NCBI GenBank assembly: GCA_017624715.1
Contig: JAGAMN010000027.1
Span: 1-64,000, forward strand
DNA: 64,000 nt
Direction: 5' to 3'
DNA from: Oscillospiraceae bacterium
GTDB lineage: Bacteria > Bacillota > Clostridia > Oscillospirales > Oscillospiraceae
Shown piece by piece: positions 13,007 through 22,743 of the stretch. Position numbers and translations under genes: made by a program. The notes beneath the pieces were generated by a model. It did no database searches and was not told the DNA's origin. It saw only the letters and a program-made list of their open reading frames with translations. The stretch's first letter is position 1. Each line of letters opens with the position of its first letter.

Positions 13007-14932
13007 TTATGCAGAAACAGGGGCGTGACTCAGACGCACCACAGCGACAGTGGCATCGTCCGAGCCATCCGGTTGGCAACCCTCCAAAATTTTTGCCGCC
13101 AGCTCCCCAACGGGTTCCCCGGCCCGTTCCCAGCACAGGCGCAAGGCATCCTCTCCGCCGGCGCCGTCGCTGAGCAATACCAGCGTCTCTCCCCGACGCA
13201 GGGACAGCTTCTCCACCGTTTCCCGGCCCTCTGTCACCGACAGGCCCGGAGGTGGGGTGGCTGTCCCGATTTTTATAGGCTCACCCCGGCTAAATACATA
13301 ACTGGGCGCCGCGCCCCACTTATACAGTGTCGCCTTACCCGTATCCAGCCGCAATTCCGCCAAATCGACGGTCACCGCCCCGGCGCTGCCCTGGAGGGCA
13401 CACAGGCTGTTCAAACTCCGCAGGGCATACTCCGGGGGATACCCGGCAGAAAGCAATTTCCGCAGCATATTCCCGGCAATCTGCCCTTCCCGGGCAGCTT
13501 CCGGGCCTGTGCCCATGCCGTCGCAGAGCAAAATATAGTACCGGCACTCCACCCCGGCAAACCACAGACACCGGTCGCCGTTGGCTCTTTCCCGACTGGC
13601 AGAAACCACCGCCACCTCGGGCTGATACCACTGCTGAGGGGGATTGCTCCGCCGGGCAATGGCATCAGAAAGATCCTGCAAATATTCCGACAAAAACTGA
13701 TACTGCTGCTCCACCGCCGTCCGATATTCCTTCCGCCGATCCCGATCCGCCCGGATGGCACGCAGCTGCTCCTGGCTGCGGCGCAATTCCTGGAGCATTC
13801 GCCCGGATTTCCGGCAGGAAAGGGGCAGATCCGCTCCGTTGCCCAGAGGCTTGTGCAGTAGGGAAGTGGGTAAATTCTCCGGCTTTTCCCTGCAATTTTT
13901 CCGACAGGGACAGCCACCGCAGGCCCGCTCCGCCGCCCGCTGGATCAGCGCCGCCTCATCAATGGGCGGATCTGCCACGCTTTGCAGCAGCACCCTTGTC
14001 TGGGAAAGCACGGAAGCTGCCATCTCCAACCGCACCTGGGCAACGCCTGTTTCACCACGGCGATGGGAAACATCCGCCTGTCCCGGCAGGAAATAGGCCA
14101 CCGCGCCGCCAATGGCCAGGCCCGGCAGGGGCATCATATCCCACACACCGCAAAGACCCATCACCACTAAGTAAACCGCTCCCGGCATCAAAAGCATCCA
14201 CTTTTTCCGCCCTCCGGGAATCAGTCGCACCAGCCAGGCAAGACAAAGCACTGCGGTCATGGGCACCGGAGTGATCCTCGCCAAGTCCAAGGCCAGGCCC
14301 GCCAGGGCCGCCGCCGGAAATGCCCCGGTGCAGGCCAGTATTGCTGCCGCTATGTAACCAAATCCCAAATAGGGGATGGGCATCACTTGCGCCAGAGCCA
14401 AAACACCGATGCCGCAGGCCACCCAATCCACCACCGGATCCCGTCGCTCGGAGGCCAACACAAACAGCCGCGTCGCCAGTCCGGCCATGGCGATCCGCAA
14501 AAGATAGATCACAATGGGGGTAGTGTCCCCCAAAAGCATCTGAAATGCCACGCCCACCGCCGCTACGATGGTGGCAGCAATGGCCGGCATTAGCAGCGGT
14601 GACTGCCGCAGCAGCTCCCGTCCGCCCAAAACGGTGGCCGCCAGTACCCCGGCCATGATCCAAACTACACCTTGAGCACCGGCCGTGCCCCAAAACATTA
14701 AGTATCCAGCCATGCTGCCCATGGCTATCAGCACCGCCGGCCAGCCGGACAGGGCACACAGCGCGCCCAAAGCCAGAGGCTGCGGCCGGTTGCTCAGGCT
14801 TGCCGCCGACAGCACCCAACCTGCCACCACCCAGCCCACTGCCTGGAGTATCGTATGCACCCGGGGATCTACCATCCATCGCCGCAAAAACCTCTGCCAC
14901 CTGCGGACATAGATCCCTATGGAAACCATCAT
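13007..14932 (-). CDS. spoIIE: Stage II sporulation protein E-type phosphatase
   Basis: A 641-residue protein with about ten membrane helices in residues 25-290, a Cys-rich linker (ACGGCPCRKNC), a regulatory helical segment (residues 370-420) and a C-terminal PP2C phosphatase domain (about 425-635). The metal-binding motifs DGMGTGPEAAREG, LLSDGAGG and GSDDATVAVV are visible. SpoIIE dephosphorylates SpoIIAA to activate sigma-F in the forespore and helps place the polar septum. Bacillus SpoIIE is longer (about 827 aa) but has the same order. The start is taken at ATG 14932 because the AAAGGA site is too close to the earlier GTG. Its presence says that the lineage is, or recently was, spore-forming. 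Confidence 0.9.
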   Translation of the reverse strand: MMVSIGIYVRRWQRFLRRWMVDPRVHTILQAVGWVVAGWVLSAASLSNRPQPLALGALCALSGWPAVLIAMGSMAGYLMFWGTAGAQGVVWIMAGVLAATVLGGRELLRQSPLLMPAIAATIVAAVGVAFQMLLGDTTPIVIYLLRIAMAGLATRLFVLASERRDPVVDWVACGIGVLALAQVMPIPYLGFGYIAAAILACTGAFPAAALAGLALDLARITPVPMTAVLCLAWLVRLIPGGRKKWMLLMPGAVYLVVMGLCGVWDMMPLPGLAIGGAVAYFLPGQADVSHRRGETGVAQVRLEMAASVLSQTRVLLQSVADPPIDEAALIQRAAERACGGCPCRKNCREKPENLPTSLLHKPLGNGADLPLSCRKSGRMLQELRRSQEQLRAIRADRDRRKEYRTAVEQQYQFLSEYLQDLSDAIARRSNPPQQWYQPEVAVVSASRERANGDRCLWFAGVECRYYILLCDGMGTGPEAAREGQIAGNMLRKLLSAGYPPEYALRSLNSLCALQGSAGAVTVDLAELRLDTGKATLYKWGAAPSYVFSRGEPIKIGTATPPPGLSVTEGRETVEKLSLRRGETLVLLSDGAGGEDALRLCWERAGEPVGELAAKILEGCQPDGSDDATVAVVRLSHAPVSA

Positions 14933-15023
14933 TTGTACCACATTCCTTTCTGATCTCGATACGCCAATCCTACCACGAAAGCCGGGGGTTTTTTTGTCGG
15001 AATCGGGCTTACAATAAAGTTTC

Positions 15024-15052
15024 TTGCATAACAGGCAATCGCGATGTATAAT
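15024..15052 (+). promoter_or_regulatory. SigA promoter for the CYTH gene
   Basis: TTGCAT (15024-15029), 17-base spacer, TATAAT (15047-15052), 31 bases before the start codon. Confidence 0.75.
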
Positions 15053-15082
15053 GATGGTAATTTAGACATTTGGAGGTGCGCC

Positions 15083-15664
15083 ATGAGCAAGGAATTTGAG
15101 CTGAAATATGCCGCTACGCCGGAAATTTTGTCCGCGGTGCGTGCAGAATTGGATGCCGTTACCGAAATCGCCATGGAAACGACCTATTACGACACGCCTA
15201 ATAAAGACCTGTCCGCCCGGCACATGACCCTGCGCCGTCGGTACGAAAACGGCACTTCCGTCTGCACCTTGAAAGCCCCGGATGGTGCGAACCGCCGGAA
15301 AGAATATGAAACGGAAGCGGCAACCATTGAGGAAGCGATTCCTATATTATGTAAACTTAGTGGTTGGGAAGAACTGAAAATTCTTACCGCCAAGGGGCTG
15401 ATCACCGTCTGCGGCGCCCGGTTTACCCGGCAGGCCGCCACCGTTACCCTACTCGATTGCGTGGTGGAAATTGCCCTGGACTCCGGCGTACTGATGGGCG
15501 GCGGCAGGGAAGTGCCACTGTGCGAGCTGGAAGTGGAATTAAAATCCGGCAGCGAAGCCACCGCCACCTATTTTGCCAATGTGCTGGCCGCCAGACACGG
15601 CCTCGTCCGGGAATCCAAAAGCAAATTCGCCCGGGCTCTGGCTTTGGCGGAGCAATCCACCTGA
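15083..15664 (+). CDS. CYTH-domain phosphohydrolase
   Basis: A 193-residue CYTH (CyaB/thiamine-triphosphatase) fold. The diagnostic ExExK motif is EFELK at the N-terminus, followed by alternating charged strands: TTYYDTPNKDL, HMTLRRRYENGTSVCTLK, REVPLCELEVELKSG and SKSKFARAL. The start follows TGGAGGTGCGCC. Members hydrolyse inorganic triphosphate or organic triphosphates in a metal-filled tunnel; which substrate is used here cannot be told. It stands alone, with its own promoter, ahead of the exonuclease gene. Confidence 0.85.
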   Translation: MSKEFELKYAATPEILSAVRAELDAVTEIAMETTYYDTPNKDLSARHMTLRRRYENGTSVCTLKAPDGANRRKEYETEAATIEEAIPILCKLSGWEELKILTAKGLITVCGARFTRQAATVTLLDCVVEIALDSGVLMGGGREVPLCELEVELKSGSEATATYFANVLAARHGLVRESKSKFARALALAEQST

Positions 15665-15672
15665 CACATAAC

Positions 15673-15705
15673 CCGTAGGGGAGGGTCTTGACCCTCCCTT
15701 ACAAA
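15673..15705. repeat. Family C repeat, half copy
   Basis: CGTAGGGGAGGGTCTTGACC followed by CTCCCTTAC: a single short palindrome of the family C type between two genes. Confidence 0.7.
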
Positions 15706-15747
15706 AGACTTATTTAGAATCTGTAATACAGAAACGAGGTATCCACT

Positions 15748-16434
15748 ATGCCACTTCGAAATTTCTTCCAAAAATATAATAAATTGGTCCTTTTCGACAC
15801 GGAAACCACCGGCCTGCAGTACAGCCGGGACGAGATCATCGAATTTGCCGCGGTGGTGGTAGAATTGGTGGACGGCAAACCCACCATTACCAAGCAGTAC
15901 GACGAGCTGGTGACCCTGGCCCCCGGCAGCTTCATTCCGCCCATGATTCAAAAACTCACCGGCATCTCCAACGAGGATGTACAGGAGCGGGGCATTCCCA
16001 AGGCTCAGGTCTGCCGGGATATGGCAGAAATGTTCCGGGGAAACACACTGCTCATCGCCTATAACGCCCATTTTGACCTGAGTTTCCTGTACTATATGCT
16101 CCTGCGAGACGGTGATCCCACCATCTTGAAGGGCAAGGACAAACTGGACCTGCTCACCGTCTACAAAGATCGCCGCAGTTACCCCCATAAACTAACCAAT
16201 GCCATTGATGCCTACGGTCTTGCCGGTCAGGTTGTTAATTCCCACCGGGCGGTGGACGATGTGGTAGCCACCGTCGCGGTCATGGAAGCCATGGCAGGGG
16301 AGCGGGATGACCTTTTGCAGTACATAAACCTCTTTGGCTACCACCCCACCTACGGCTTGGAGGGCAAGCCCATCGGCTCCATTACCTATAAACCCCAGCC
16401 CTACGATTCCCCGATTCCCTTGTATATGAAGTAA
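15748..16434 (+). CDS. DEDDh 3'-5' exonuclease (DnaQ-like)
   Basis: A 228-residue exonuclease of the DnaQ/PolC-epsilon type. Exo I is LVLFDTETTGL, Exo II AYNAHFDLSF, and Exo III HRAVDDVVAT, giving the Asp-Glu-Asp-Asp plus His set that binds two metal ions. A C-terminal extension (about 195-228) with Tyr/Pro-rich sequence is typical of stand-alone clostridial versions. The start follows CGAGGTATCCACT. It could proofread for a DNA polymerase or degrade small nucleic acids. No polymerase domain is attached. Confidence 0.88.
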   Translation: MPLRNFFQKYNKLVLFDTETTGLQYSRDEIIEFAAVVVELVDGKPTITKQYDELVTLAPGSFIPPMIQKLTGISNEDVQERGIPKAQVCRDMAEMFRGNTLLIAYNAHFDLSFLYYMLLRDGDPTILKGKDKLDLLTVYKDRRSYPHKLTNAIDAYGLAGQVVNSHRAVDDVVATVAVMEAMAGERDDLLQYINLFGYHPTYGLEGKPIGSITYKPQPYDSPIPLYMK

Positions 16435-16440
16435 AAATAT

Positions 16441-16565
16441 CCTTGCCCCCCGCACTTGTGAGGGGGGTGGCACGCCGATAGGCGTGACGGGGGGAGTAAA
16501 ATAGCGAACTCCCCCAGTCTTTTTGCTTCGCAAAAATCCAGCCCCCTCTTAAAAGCGGGGGCCAA
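16441..16565. repeat. Family B palindromic repeat
   Basis: G/C arms (CTTGCCCCCCGC... and GCGGGGGCCAAG) with inner CCGATAGGCGTGACGGGGGG and TTTTTGCTTCGCAAAAA hairpins. It fills the gap between the exonuclease and aminotransferase genes. Confidence 0.75.
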
Positions 16566-16602
16566 GATTTCCAATGTTTCACACTCCAAGGAGGTACAAA
16601 TT

Positions 16603-17781
16603 ATGCTCAACCCTGCATCTTACGCCCTGGGTGCCAACCGCAGCTGCATCCGGGAGCTCTTTGAATACGGAAACGCCCGTGCCGCCATCGTGGGCCGGGA
16701 AAATGTCTACGATTACAGCCTGGGTAACCCCTCCATTCCTTCTCCCAGGGAAGTTGACGACACCATTCGTGCCGTTTTAGCCGACACGGACACACTGCTG
16801 GTCCACGGCTACACCTCCGCCATCGGCGATCTTGCTACAAGGACCGCCATCGCTGACGACCTGAACCAGCGCTACGATGCAAATGTCCAGCCCGAGGAGC
16901 TGTTCATCGGCAGCGGTGCTGCCCCGGAATTGGTAGCGGTCTTGCACGCCCTGACCACACCCGGCAGCGAAATTCTGGCCATTGCCCCCTATTTCCCGGA
17001 GTATAAGCCCTTCGCTGAGTCCGCCGGTGCAATTTTCAAGGTCGTGCCCCCGGATATCCCCAATTTCCAGATCGATCTGCAGAAATTGGAAGAAATGCTG
17101 ACCCCCGCTACCTCTGCCATCATCATCAATTCCCCCAACAACCCCTCCGGCGTGGTCTACACCCGGCAGACCCTGGCGGAGTTGGGCGCGCTGCTGACCA
17201 AAAAGGGTTCAGAGTACGGCCACCCCATCTACCTGATCTCCGACGAACCCTACCGGGAGCTGGTCTACGGCGGCGTGGAAGTTCCCTTTGTGCCAACCAT
17301 CTATCCCAACACCATCGTTTGCTACTCCTATTCCAAGTCCCTGAGCCTGCCCGGCGAGCGGATCGGCTATGTCTATGTCCCCAGCCAGGCAGCCGACAGC
17401 AAGGCTCTCTACGCCTCCGTGGCCGGCGCAGCCCGGGCCTGCGGCCATGTCTGCGCTCCGTCTTTGTGGCAGAAGGTCATCGCCCGGTGTGCTCATCTGC
17501 GGCCGGATTTAGAGGCTTACGACCGCAACCGCAAAGCGCTTTATGAAGGTCTGACCGCCATGGGATACGAAATGGCCAAGCCCGACGGCGCATTCTACCT
17601 GTTCATCAAAGCCCCCGGCGGCGACGCAAACGCATTCTCCGAAAAAGCCAAGCAAAAAGACCTGCTTTTAGTCCCCGGCGACGGCTTCGGCTGCCCCGGC
17701 TACTTCCGGATCTGCTACTGCGTTAGCTATGAAATGATCCAAAGGAGCTTGCCGGTCTTCGCGGAACTTATCAACGAATAA
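16603..17781 (+). CDS. Pyridoxal-phosphate aminotransferase, class I/II
   Basis: A 392-residue fold-type I aminotransferase of the aspartate aminotransferase family. Motifs: YSLGNPSIPSP (N-terminal substrate arm), GSGAAPELVAVL (phosphate cup), INSPNNPSGVVY (Asn binds the PLP O3'), LISDEPYRELVY (Asp to the ring nitrogen), YSYSKSLSLPGERIGY with the Schiff-base Lys in SKS, and RICYC near the C-terminus supplying the carboxylate-binding Arg. The start follows AAGGAGGTACAAATT. It moves amino groups between an amino acid and a 2-oxo acid, probably aspartate or a similar substrate. Exact specificity is not readable. It is a single-gene unit between two family B repeats. Confidence 0.9.
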   Translation: MLNPASYALGANRSCIRELFEYGNARAAIVGRENVYDYSLGNPSIPSPREVDDTIRAVLADTDTLLVHGYTSAIGDLATRTAIADDLNQRYDANVQPEELFIGSGAAPELVAVLHALTTPGSEILAIAPYFPEYKPFAESAGAIFKVVPPDIPNFQIDLQKLEEMLTPATSAIIINSPNNPSGVVYTRQTLAELGALLTKKGSEYGHPIYLISDEPYRELVYGGVEVPFVPTIYPNTIVCYSYSKSLSLPGERIGYVYVPSQAADSKALYASVAGAARACGHVCAPSLWQKVIARCAHLRPDLEAYDRNRKALYEGLTAMGYEMAKPDGAFYLFIKAPGGDANAFSEKAKQKDLLLVPGDGFGCPGYFRICYCVSYEMIQRSLPVFAELINE

Positions 17782-17808
17782 TCCTGGCGAACACCGTTCG
17801 CCCGCAAA

Positions 17809-17977
17809 AGCCTCCCTTGTGTAAAGGGAGGTGGCTCTGCCGCATGGCAGAGACGGAGTGATTGTTGGAATATCTCACAACCTCACACTCAGTTGGTGAC
17901 TGGTTCTACTCAAAACAATCCCTCAGTCATTTGCTCATTCTTCGCAAATGCCAGCTCCCTTTGCACAAGGGAGCCTT
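17809..17977. repeat. Family B palindromic repeat (long copy)
   Basis: GCCTCCCTTGTGTAAAGGGAGG at the left and CTCCCTTTGCACAAGGGAG at the right, with inner CTCTGCCGCATGGCAGAG and CATTTGC...GCAAATG hairpins. The centre is less conserved. Confidence 0.85.
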
Positions 17978-17997
17978 TGCTCACCCAATGCCCCTAA

Positions 17998-18027
17998 TTT
18001 TCAATTTTCAACTTTCAATTTTCAATT
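17998..18027. repeat. Short repeat E (TTTTCAA/TTTCAA tandem)
   Basis: A run of TTTTCAATTTTCAACTTTCA type units; near-identical copies lie at 24407-24431 and 32790-32820. Confidence 0.8.
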
Positions 18028-18056
18028 AAAAAAGGTGCGCTTTCGCGCACCTTTTT
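18028..18056 (-). terminator. Terminator of the lepA-hemW operon
   Basis: GGTGCGC and GCGCACC with a TTTC loop and A/T runs on both sides. On the minus strand it ends the hemW transcript two bases past the stop codon. Confidence 0.85.
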
Positions 18057-18057
18057 A

Positions 18058-19248
18058 TTATCTTCTCTTGGCCAGGGGTTCTGAATTTTCCTGGATCAGC
18101 AGCAGCTCCGTGAGAATGGTGTTGGACAGCAAAAATCCCTCTGCCGTCAGCCGCCAACGGCCCTCCGCACCCAATGCGTGACCTCTCTGCCGGTACTGCT
18201 CCAGCGCCTCTTCCAAAGGTTTAAATGGCAGCAAAAACCGCTTTTCGTACTCTTCCCGGTCGATGCCCTGAACGGTGCGCAGCCGCATCATCAGATACTC
18301 GCCGGCCCGTTCCCGGTCGGAGATCTCTTCCACCTCGTCCAGGACTGCGCCCTTATTCTGAATGCCGTCGATGTAGCCATGCAGATCCCGAATGATCTTA
18401 AACCGCTTTCCGGCAAAATCCGAGCTGGCATCCGGGCCGAAGCCCAGATATTCACCGCCGGTCCAGTACTTCATATTATGCCTGGATTCGTAGCCCCGGC
18501 GGGCGAAATTGGAAATTTCGTACTGCCGAAAGCCCTTGCTCCGCAGAATTTCCACAGTGCTCAGGTACATATCCGCCTGCATATCATCGTCGGGCAGATT
18601 GCTGTAATCCCGGCATTCGTACAGAGGCGTGCCCTCTTCCACCTTCAAACCATAGCAGCTGATGTGCTCCGGGCGAAGCTCCATCACATTGCGCAAAGTT
18701 TTCTGCCAGCCCTCCAAAGTCTGGCCGGGCAAGCCGTAGATGAGGTCCACGGACAGGTTCTTAAAACCGGCGCTGCGGATGTTTTTCACCGCCTGGACCG
18801 CCTGCTCGTAGTTGTGGGGGCGGCCGATCTGCTTCAAGATTCGGTCATCATCGCACTGGATACCCAAGCTCACCCGATTAAAACCCTCACTGCGCAATCT
18901 GCGCAGCAGCCGGGTGGATACGGAATCCGGGTTGGCTTCAAAGGTGATCTCGGCGCTGCCGGAAACCTCAAAGCTCCGGCGGATGGCCGTCAGGATCGCC
19001 GCCATGCCGTCCGCACCGAAAAAGCTGGGTGTGCCGCCGCCGAAATAAACGGTGTCCACCAGATATCCGGGGCTGCGCTGACCGGCCTCCTTGATGTGCT
19101 CGCAGACTGCGTCCATGTAGTCCTCCATCAGCCGGTCGTCCTTGTCCGTCAGGGAGTAAAAGTCGCAGTACTGGCACTTGCTCCTGCAAAAGGGCACATG
19201 AATGTAGATGCCCAGGGGCGTTTTTTCTTTTCTTCCAAAAATACCCAT
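18058..19248 (-). CDS. hemW: Heme chaperone HemW (radical SAM, HemN-like)
   Basis: A 396-residue radical-SAM protein. The cluster motif is C21-x3-C25-x2-C28 (CRSKCQYCDF), followed by VYFGGGTPSFF, EITFEANPDS and NRVSLGIQ. The C-terminal HemN-type domain contains ISNFARRGYESRHNMKYW. The single C-terminal tail cysteines of true HemN are absent, so heme chaperone HemW is preferred over coproporphyrinogen dehydrogenase. It follows lepA by 10 bases, the conserved Firmicutes lepA-hemW operon order. HemW hands heme to respiratory enzymes. No heme biosynthesis gene is in the window. Confidence 0.92.
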   Translation of the reverse strand: MGIFGRKEKTPLGIYIHVPFCRSKCQYCDFYSLTDKDDRLMEDYMDAVCEHIKEAGQRSPGYLVDTVYFGGGTPSFFGADGMAAILTAIRRSFEVSGSAEITFEANPDSVSTRLLRRLRSEGFNRVSLGIQCDDDRILKQIGRPHNYEQAVQAVKNIRSAGFKNLSVDLIYGLPGQTLEGWQKTLRNVMELRPEHISCYGLKVEEGTPLYECRDYSNLPDDDMQADMYLSTVEILRSKGFRQYEISNFARRGYESRHNMKYWTGGEYLGFGPDASSDFAGKRFKIIRDLHGYIDGIQNKGAVLDEVEEISDRERAGEYLMMRLRTVQGIDREEYEKRFLLPFKPLEEALEQYRQRGHALGAEGRWRLTAEGFLLSNTILTELLLIQENSEPLAKRR

Positions 19249-19258
19249 GGTTCACCTC

Positions 19259-21067
19259 TTAATCTTCGTCCAGCTTCAGAACCGCCATAAAAGCCTCGCT
19301 GGGTACGGACACCGTACCAAAGGTACGCATCCGCTTCTTGCCTTCCTTCTGCTTTTCCAGAAGCTTCTTCTTACGGGTAATGTCACCGCCGTAGCACTTG
19401 GCCAGCACGTCCTTGCGCAGGGCCTTGATGGTCTCCCGGGCGATGATCTTGCCGCCGATGGCAGCCTGAATGGGAATCTCAAACTGGGCACGGGGAATGT
19501 TGTCCTTCAGCTTTTCGCAGATCTTCCGGGCCCGGGGATAGGCGTTGTCCGCAAAGAGAATGAAGCTCAGTGCGTCCACCACATCGCCGTTAAGCAGAAT
19601 ATCCAGCTTCACCAAACGGGAGGGACGGTAGCCAATGAGTTCATAGTCCAAAGAGCCGTAGCCCCGGGTGCGGGACTTCAGGGCATCGAAAAAGTCGTAA
19701 ATGATCTCGTTCAGGGGCATTTCGTAGTGCAGCTCCACGCGATTTGCGTCCAGATACACCATATCCTTGAATTCGCCACGGCGCTGCTGGGCAAGATCCA
19801 TGATATTGCCAACATATTCCTGGGGCGCGATCAGATTGACCTTGGCGAAAGGCTCTTCCGCCAGTTGAATCTCCATGGGATCGGGGTAATCCAGGGGGGT
19901 ATACACCATCATCACCTCGCCGTTGTTCTTGGTAATGCGGTAAACGACATTGGGTGCGGTGGTGATCAGATCCAAATTATATTCTCTTTCCAGCCGTTCC
20001 TGGATGATCTCCATATGCAGAAGTCCCAGGAAGCCGCAGCGGAAACCAAAGCCCAGGGCAATGGAACTTTCCAATTCGTAGGACATGGAAGCGTCGTTGA
20101 GCTTCAGCTTTTCCAGGGCTTCCCGGAGATCCTGGTACTTGGCGCCGTCGGCAGGGTATACACCGGAGAACACCATGGGCTGGACTTCCCGGTAACCGGG
20201 CAGAGGCTCAGCTGCCGGATTTTCAACAGAAGTAATGGTGTCACCCACCTGGGTGTCCTGGACGGTTTTAATAGATGCGGTGATGTAACCAACCTCGCCT
20301 GCACCCAAAGCGTCGCAGCTTTTCAGGCCGGTGGGGTGCATGGTGCCCACTTCCACTACCTTATACATAGCACCGGTGGCCATCATCTTGATGTCCATGC
20401 CGGGTCTGACCGTACCCTGTTTGATTCGGGTGTAGACGATAACGCCCCGGTAGGAATCGTACTGGCTGTCGAAAATCAGCGCCTGCAGGGGGCCATTGCG
20501 GTCACCGGTGGGGGCAGGAACATCCTTGACGATCATTTCCAGCACGGAATGAATGTTAATGCCGTTTTTAGCGGAAATTTCCGGGGAATCCTCCGCCGGA
20601 ATGCCGATGATATCTTCCACCTCGGCCTTGACCTCCGCAGGACGGGCAGAGGGTAGGTCGATTTTGTTGATGACGGGCAAAACTTCCAGACCGGCATCGA
20701 TAGCGAGATATGTGTTGGCCAAGGTCTGGGCTTCCACGCCCTGGCTGGCATCCACCACCAGCACCGCGCCTTCGCAGGCGGCCAAAGAACGGGAAACCTC
20801 GTAGTTAAAGTCCACATGGCCGGGGGTGTCGATGAGGTTTAAGGCATAGGTTTCCCCGTCATCGGCGGTGTAGGTCAGGGTAGCAGCGGTGGCCTTGATG
20901 GTGATGCCACGCTCCTGCTCCAGCTCCATGGAGTCCAGGATCTGCTCGGCTCTGTGGCGCTGCTCAATGGCGTTGCACTCTTCCAGCAGCCGGTCCGCCA
21001 GGGTAGACTTACCGTGGTCAATATGCGCAATAATGGAAAAATTACGAATCTTGGAAAGCTCGGTCAT
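19259..21067 (-). CDS. lepA: Elongation factor 4 (LepA)
   Basis: A 602-residue translational GTPase: G1 [10 protein letters not shown]2/G3 region [13 protein letters not shown]4 VINKIDLP, then EF-G-like domains and the LepA-specific C-terminal domain ([17 protein letters not shown]). LepA/EF4 acts on the ribosome in initiation or back-translocation. The start at 21067 follows GAGGTGTATCTT and gives the family's usual length. The frame stays open upstream only because it runs through a family A repeat. First gene of the lepA-hemW operon, divergent from sigA. Confidence 0.97.
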   Translation of the reverse strand: MTELSKIRNFSIIAHIDHGKSTLADRLLEECNAIEQRHRAEQILDSMELEQERGITIKATAATLTYTADDGETYALNLIDTPGHVDFNYEVSRSLAACEGAVLVVDASQGVEAQTLANTYLAIDAGLEVLPVINKIDLPSARPAEVKAEVEDIIGIPAEDSPEISAKNGINIHSVLEMIVKDVPAPTGDRNGPLQALIFDSQYDSYRGVIVYTRIKQGTVRPGMDIKMMATGAMYKVVEVGTMHPTGLKSCDALGAGEVGYITASIKTVQDTQVGDTITSVENPAAEPLPGYREVQPMVFSGVYPADGAKYQDLREALEKLKLNDASMSYELESSIALGFGFRCGFLGLLHMEIIQERLEREYNLDLITTAPNVVYRITKNNGEVMMVYTPLDYPDPMEIQLAEEPFAKVNLIAPQEYVGNIMDLAQQRRGEFKDMVYLDANRVELHYEMPLNEIIYDFFDALKSRTRGYGSLDYELIGYRPSRLVKLDILLNGDVVDALSFILFADNAYPRARKICEKLKDNIPRAQFEIPIQAAIGGKIIARETIKALRKDVLAKCYGGDITRKKKLLEKQKEGKKRMRTFGTVSVPSEAFMAVLKLDED

Positions 21068-21090
21068 AAGATACACCTCTGTATATAAGC

Positions 21091-21194
21091 TGTCATTGCG
21101 AGGAGGGCGAAGCCCGACGTGGCAATCCCCCCGTTGGGAGAAACATCTAGGAGATTGCCACACCAGTGACATCGGTCACTGGTTCGCAATGACA
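21091..21194. repeat. Family A palindromic repeat
   Basis: TGTCATTGCGAGG left end, TTCGCAATGACA right end, with CCAGTGACATCGGTCACTGG internal hairpin. It lies between the divergent lepA and sigA genes, in the lepA leader. Confidence 0.85.
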
Positions 21195-21355
21195 CATTCC
21201 TTGGGCACACCTGCCCATTTTTATTCAATTTACAATTATAATAGAAAAAGCGTCAAAAGTAAACCGTATGTTTTCGGGAAATATGGGGAAAACTCTGTTT
21301 GATTCCAAAGAAAATCACCAATTGCAACAAATTTTGAAATATTTTCCGAAAACCC

Positions 21356-21384
21356 TTGTCAAAAGGACAAAATCGGTATATAGT
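21356..21384 (+). promoter_or_regulatory. SigA promoter of the sigA gene
   Basis: TTGTCA (21356-21361), 17-base spacer, TATAGT (21379-21384), 33 bases before the start codon. Confidence 0.8.
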
Positions 21385-21417
21385 CTATCAGCACAAAAGA
21401 AAGAGGAGCGAGGAACA

Positions 21418-22560
21418 TTGAGTAACACAAAGAAAAACGCTGCCAAGCCGGAGGATATTCAGGCCGTTCTGCAGAATCTGATCGCCCAGGGCCGCAAGGA
21501 CGGCATGCTGCGCGCATCCGAACTGAACGCAGTCCTGGAAAAGATGGATCTGACTCCGGAAAAGATCGAGGAAATTTACGACCGTTTTGAGGCCATGAAC
21601 ATTCAGATCATCGGCGCGGAGCTGGAGCTGGAAGATGACCTGGACCTGCTGCCGGATCTGGAAGACGACATTGATCTGTCCTCCATGGAGGAAGAAGACC
21701 TGGTCGACCCCGTTGACCTGGCTGCAGAGTATAACCTGGATGACCCGGTCCGGATGTACCTGAAGGAGATCGGCCAGGTAAAGCTGCTGTCCGCTGAGGA
21801 AGAGATCGAGCTGGCAAAGCGAGTCACCGAAGGTGACCAGGATGCCAAGAATAAGCTCACCGAAGCCAACCTGCGACTGGTTGTGTCCATCGCAAAGAAA
21901 TACTCCGGCCGCGGCCTGCATATTCTGGATCTGATCCAGGAAGGCAACACCGGCCTGATCCGCGCAGTCGACAAGTTCGACTGGACAAAGGGAAACAAAT
22001 TCTCTACATATGCCACCTGGTGGATCCGGCAGGCCATCACCCGTGCCATCGCCGACCAGGCCCGGACTATCCGTGTCCCGGTGCATATGGTAGAGGTCAT
22101 CAACAAGGCCACCCGGTGCAACCGGAAGCTGGTGCAGGAGCTGGGCCGTGAGCCCACCGTGGAAGAGATCGCCGCCGAGCTGAACCTGCCGGTGGAAAAG
22201 ATCATCGAGGCCAACCGCACCGCCGCCGATACCCTGTCCCTGGATACCCCCGTGGGCGATGAAGAAGATACCTCCATCGGCTCCTTCGTGGAAGACGAGC
22301 GTACTCCCGGCCCTGCCGACGCCACCTCCAACGCTCTGCTTGCCGAGGCTCTGAAGGAGATCCTGGACACCCTGACCGAGCGGGAAGCCGATGTTCTGCG
22401 TATGCGCTTCGGTATGTACGACGGCCGCACCCACACCCTGGAGGAAGTGGGCCAGATCTTCGGCGTTACCCGTGAGCGTATCCGCCAGATCGAAAACAAG
22501 GCCATCCGTAAGCTGCGCCACCCCAGCCGCGCAAAGAAGATCAAGGACTTTTACTGCTAA
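21418..22560 (+). CDS. sigA: Primary sigma factor SigA (RpoD)
   Basis: A 380-residue housekeeping sigma-70. Region 1.1 is an acidic N-terminus, region 1.2 is [18 protein letters not shown], region 2 carries [35 protein letters not shown] and [18 protein letters not shown] (-10 recognition), region 3 is HMVEVINK..., and region 4 is the helix-turn-helix [22 protein letters not shown] (-35 recognition). The start is TTG at 21418, after AGGAGCGAGGAACA. The usual upstream neighbour dnaG is absent. It has its own promoter and terminator. Confidence 0.97.
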   Translation: MSNTKKNAAKPEDIQAVLQNLIAQGRKDGMLRASELNAVLEKMDLTPEKIEEIYDRFEAMNIQIIGAELELEDDLDLLPDLEDDIDLSSMEEEDLVDPVDLAAEYNLDDPVRMYLKEIGQVKLLSAEEEIELAKRVTEGDQDAKNKLTEANLRLVVSIAKKYSGRGLHILDLIQEGNTGLIRAVDKFDWTKGNKFSTYATWWIRQAITRAIADQARTIRVPVHMVEVINKATRCNRKLVQELGREPTVEEIAAELNLPVEKIIEANRTAADTLSLDTPVGDEEDTSIGSFVEDERTPGPADATSNALLAEALKEILDTLTEREADVLRMRFGMYDGRTHTLEEVGQIFGVTRERIRQIENKAIRKLRHPSRAKKIKDFYC

Positions 22561-22568
22561 ACAAAATC

Positions 22569-22599
22569 ATCCCCACCCGGCCACCGGGTGGGGATTTTC
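22569..22599 (+). terminator. sigA terminator
   Basis: ATCCCCACCCGG and CCGGGTGGGGAT form a 12-bp stem around CCA, followed by TTTCT. Confidence 0.9.
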
Positions 22600-22687
22600 T
22601 GTCATTGCGAGGCCGCAGGCCGTGGCAATCCCCCGGTTTGAATGAACTATTAGGAGATTGCCACGTCGCTTCGCTCCTCGCAATGAC
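22600..22687. repeat. Family A palindromic repeat
   Basis: TGTCATTGCGAGG...CCTCGCAATGACA ends; inner GTGGCAATCCCC and GGAGATTGCCAC arms. It begins on the last base of the sigA terminator U-run. Confidence 0.9.
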
Positions 22688-22703
22688 ATGTTATATACAG
22701 CAA

Positions 22704-22732
22704 AAGCGGCGCTGCGATTTGCAGCGCCGCTT
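22704..22732 (-). terminator. Terminator of the 450-aa membrane protein gene
   Basis: AAGCGGCGCTGC and GCAGCGCCGCTT with a GATTT loop; followed by TTTTG on the minus strand. Confidence 0.8.
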
Positions 22733-22743
22733 GGTTCATTGAT

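Noticed and set aside
12815..13861. Open frame on the plus strand opposite the spoIIE phosphatase domain
   Set aside because: It starts in a family A repeat, is Pro/Arg/Gln-rich without motifs, and conflicts with the clear SpoIIE PP2C domain.
21068..21172. N-terminal extension of LepA
   Set aside because: The added residues are the translation of a family A repeat. The ribosome site and family length support the start at 21067.
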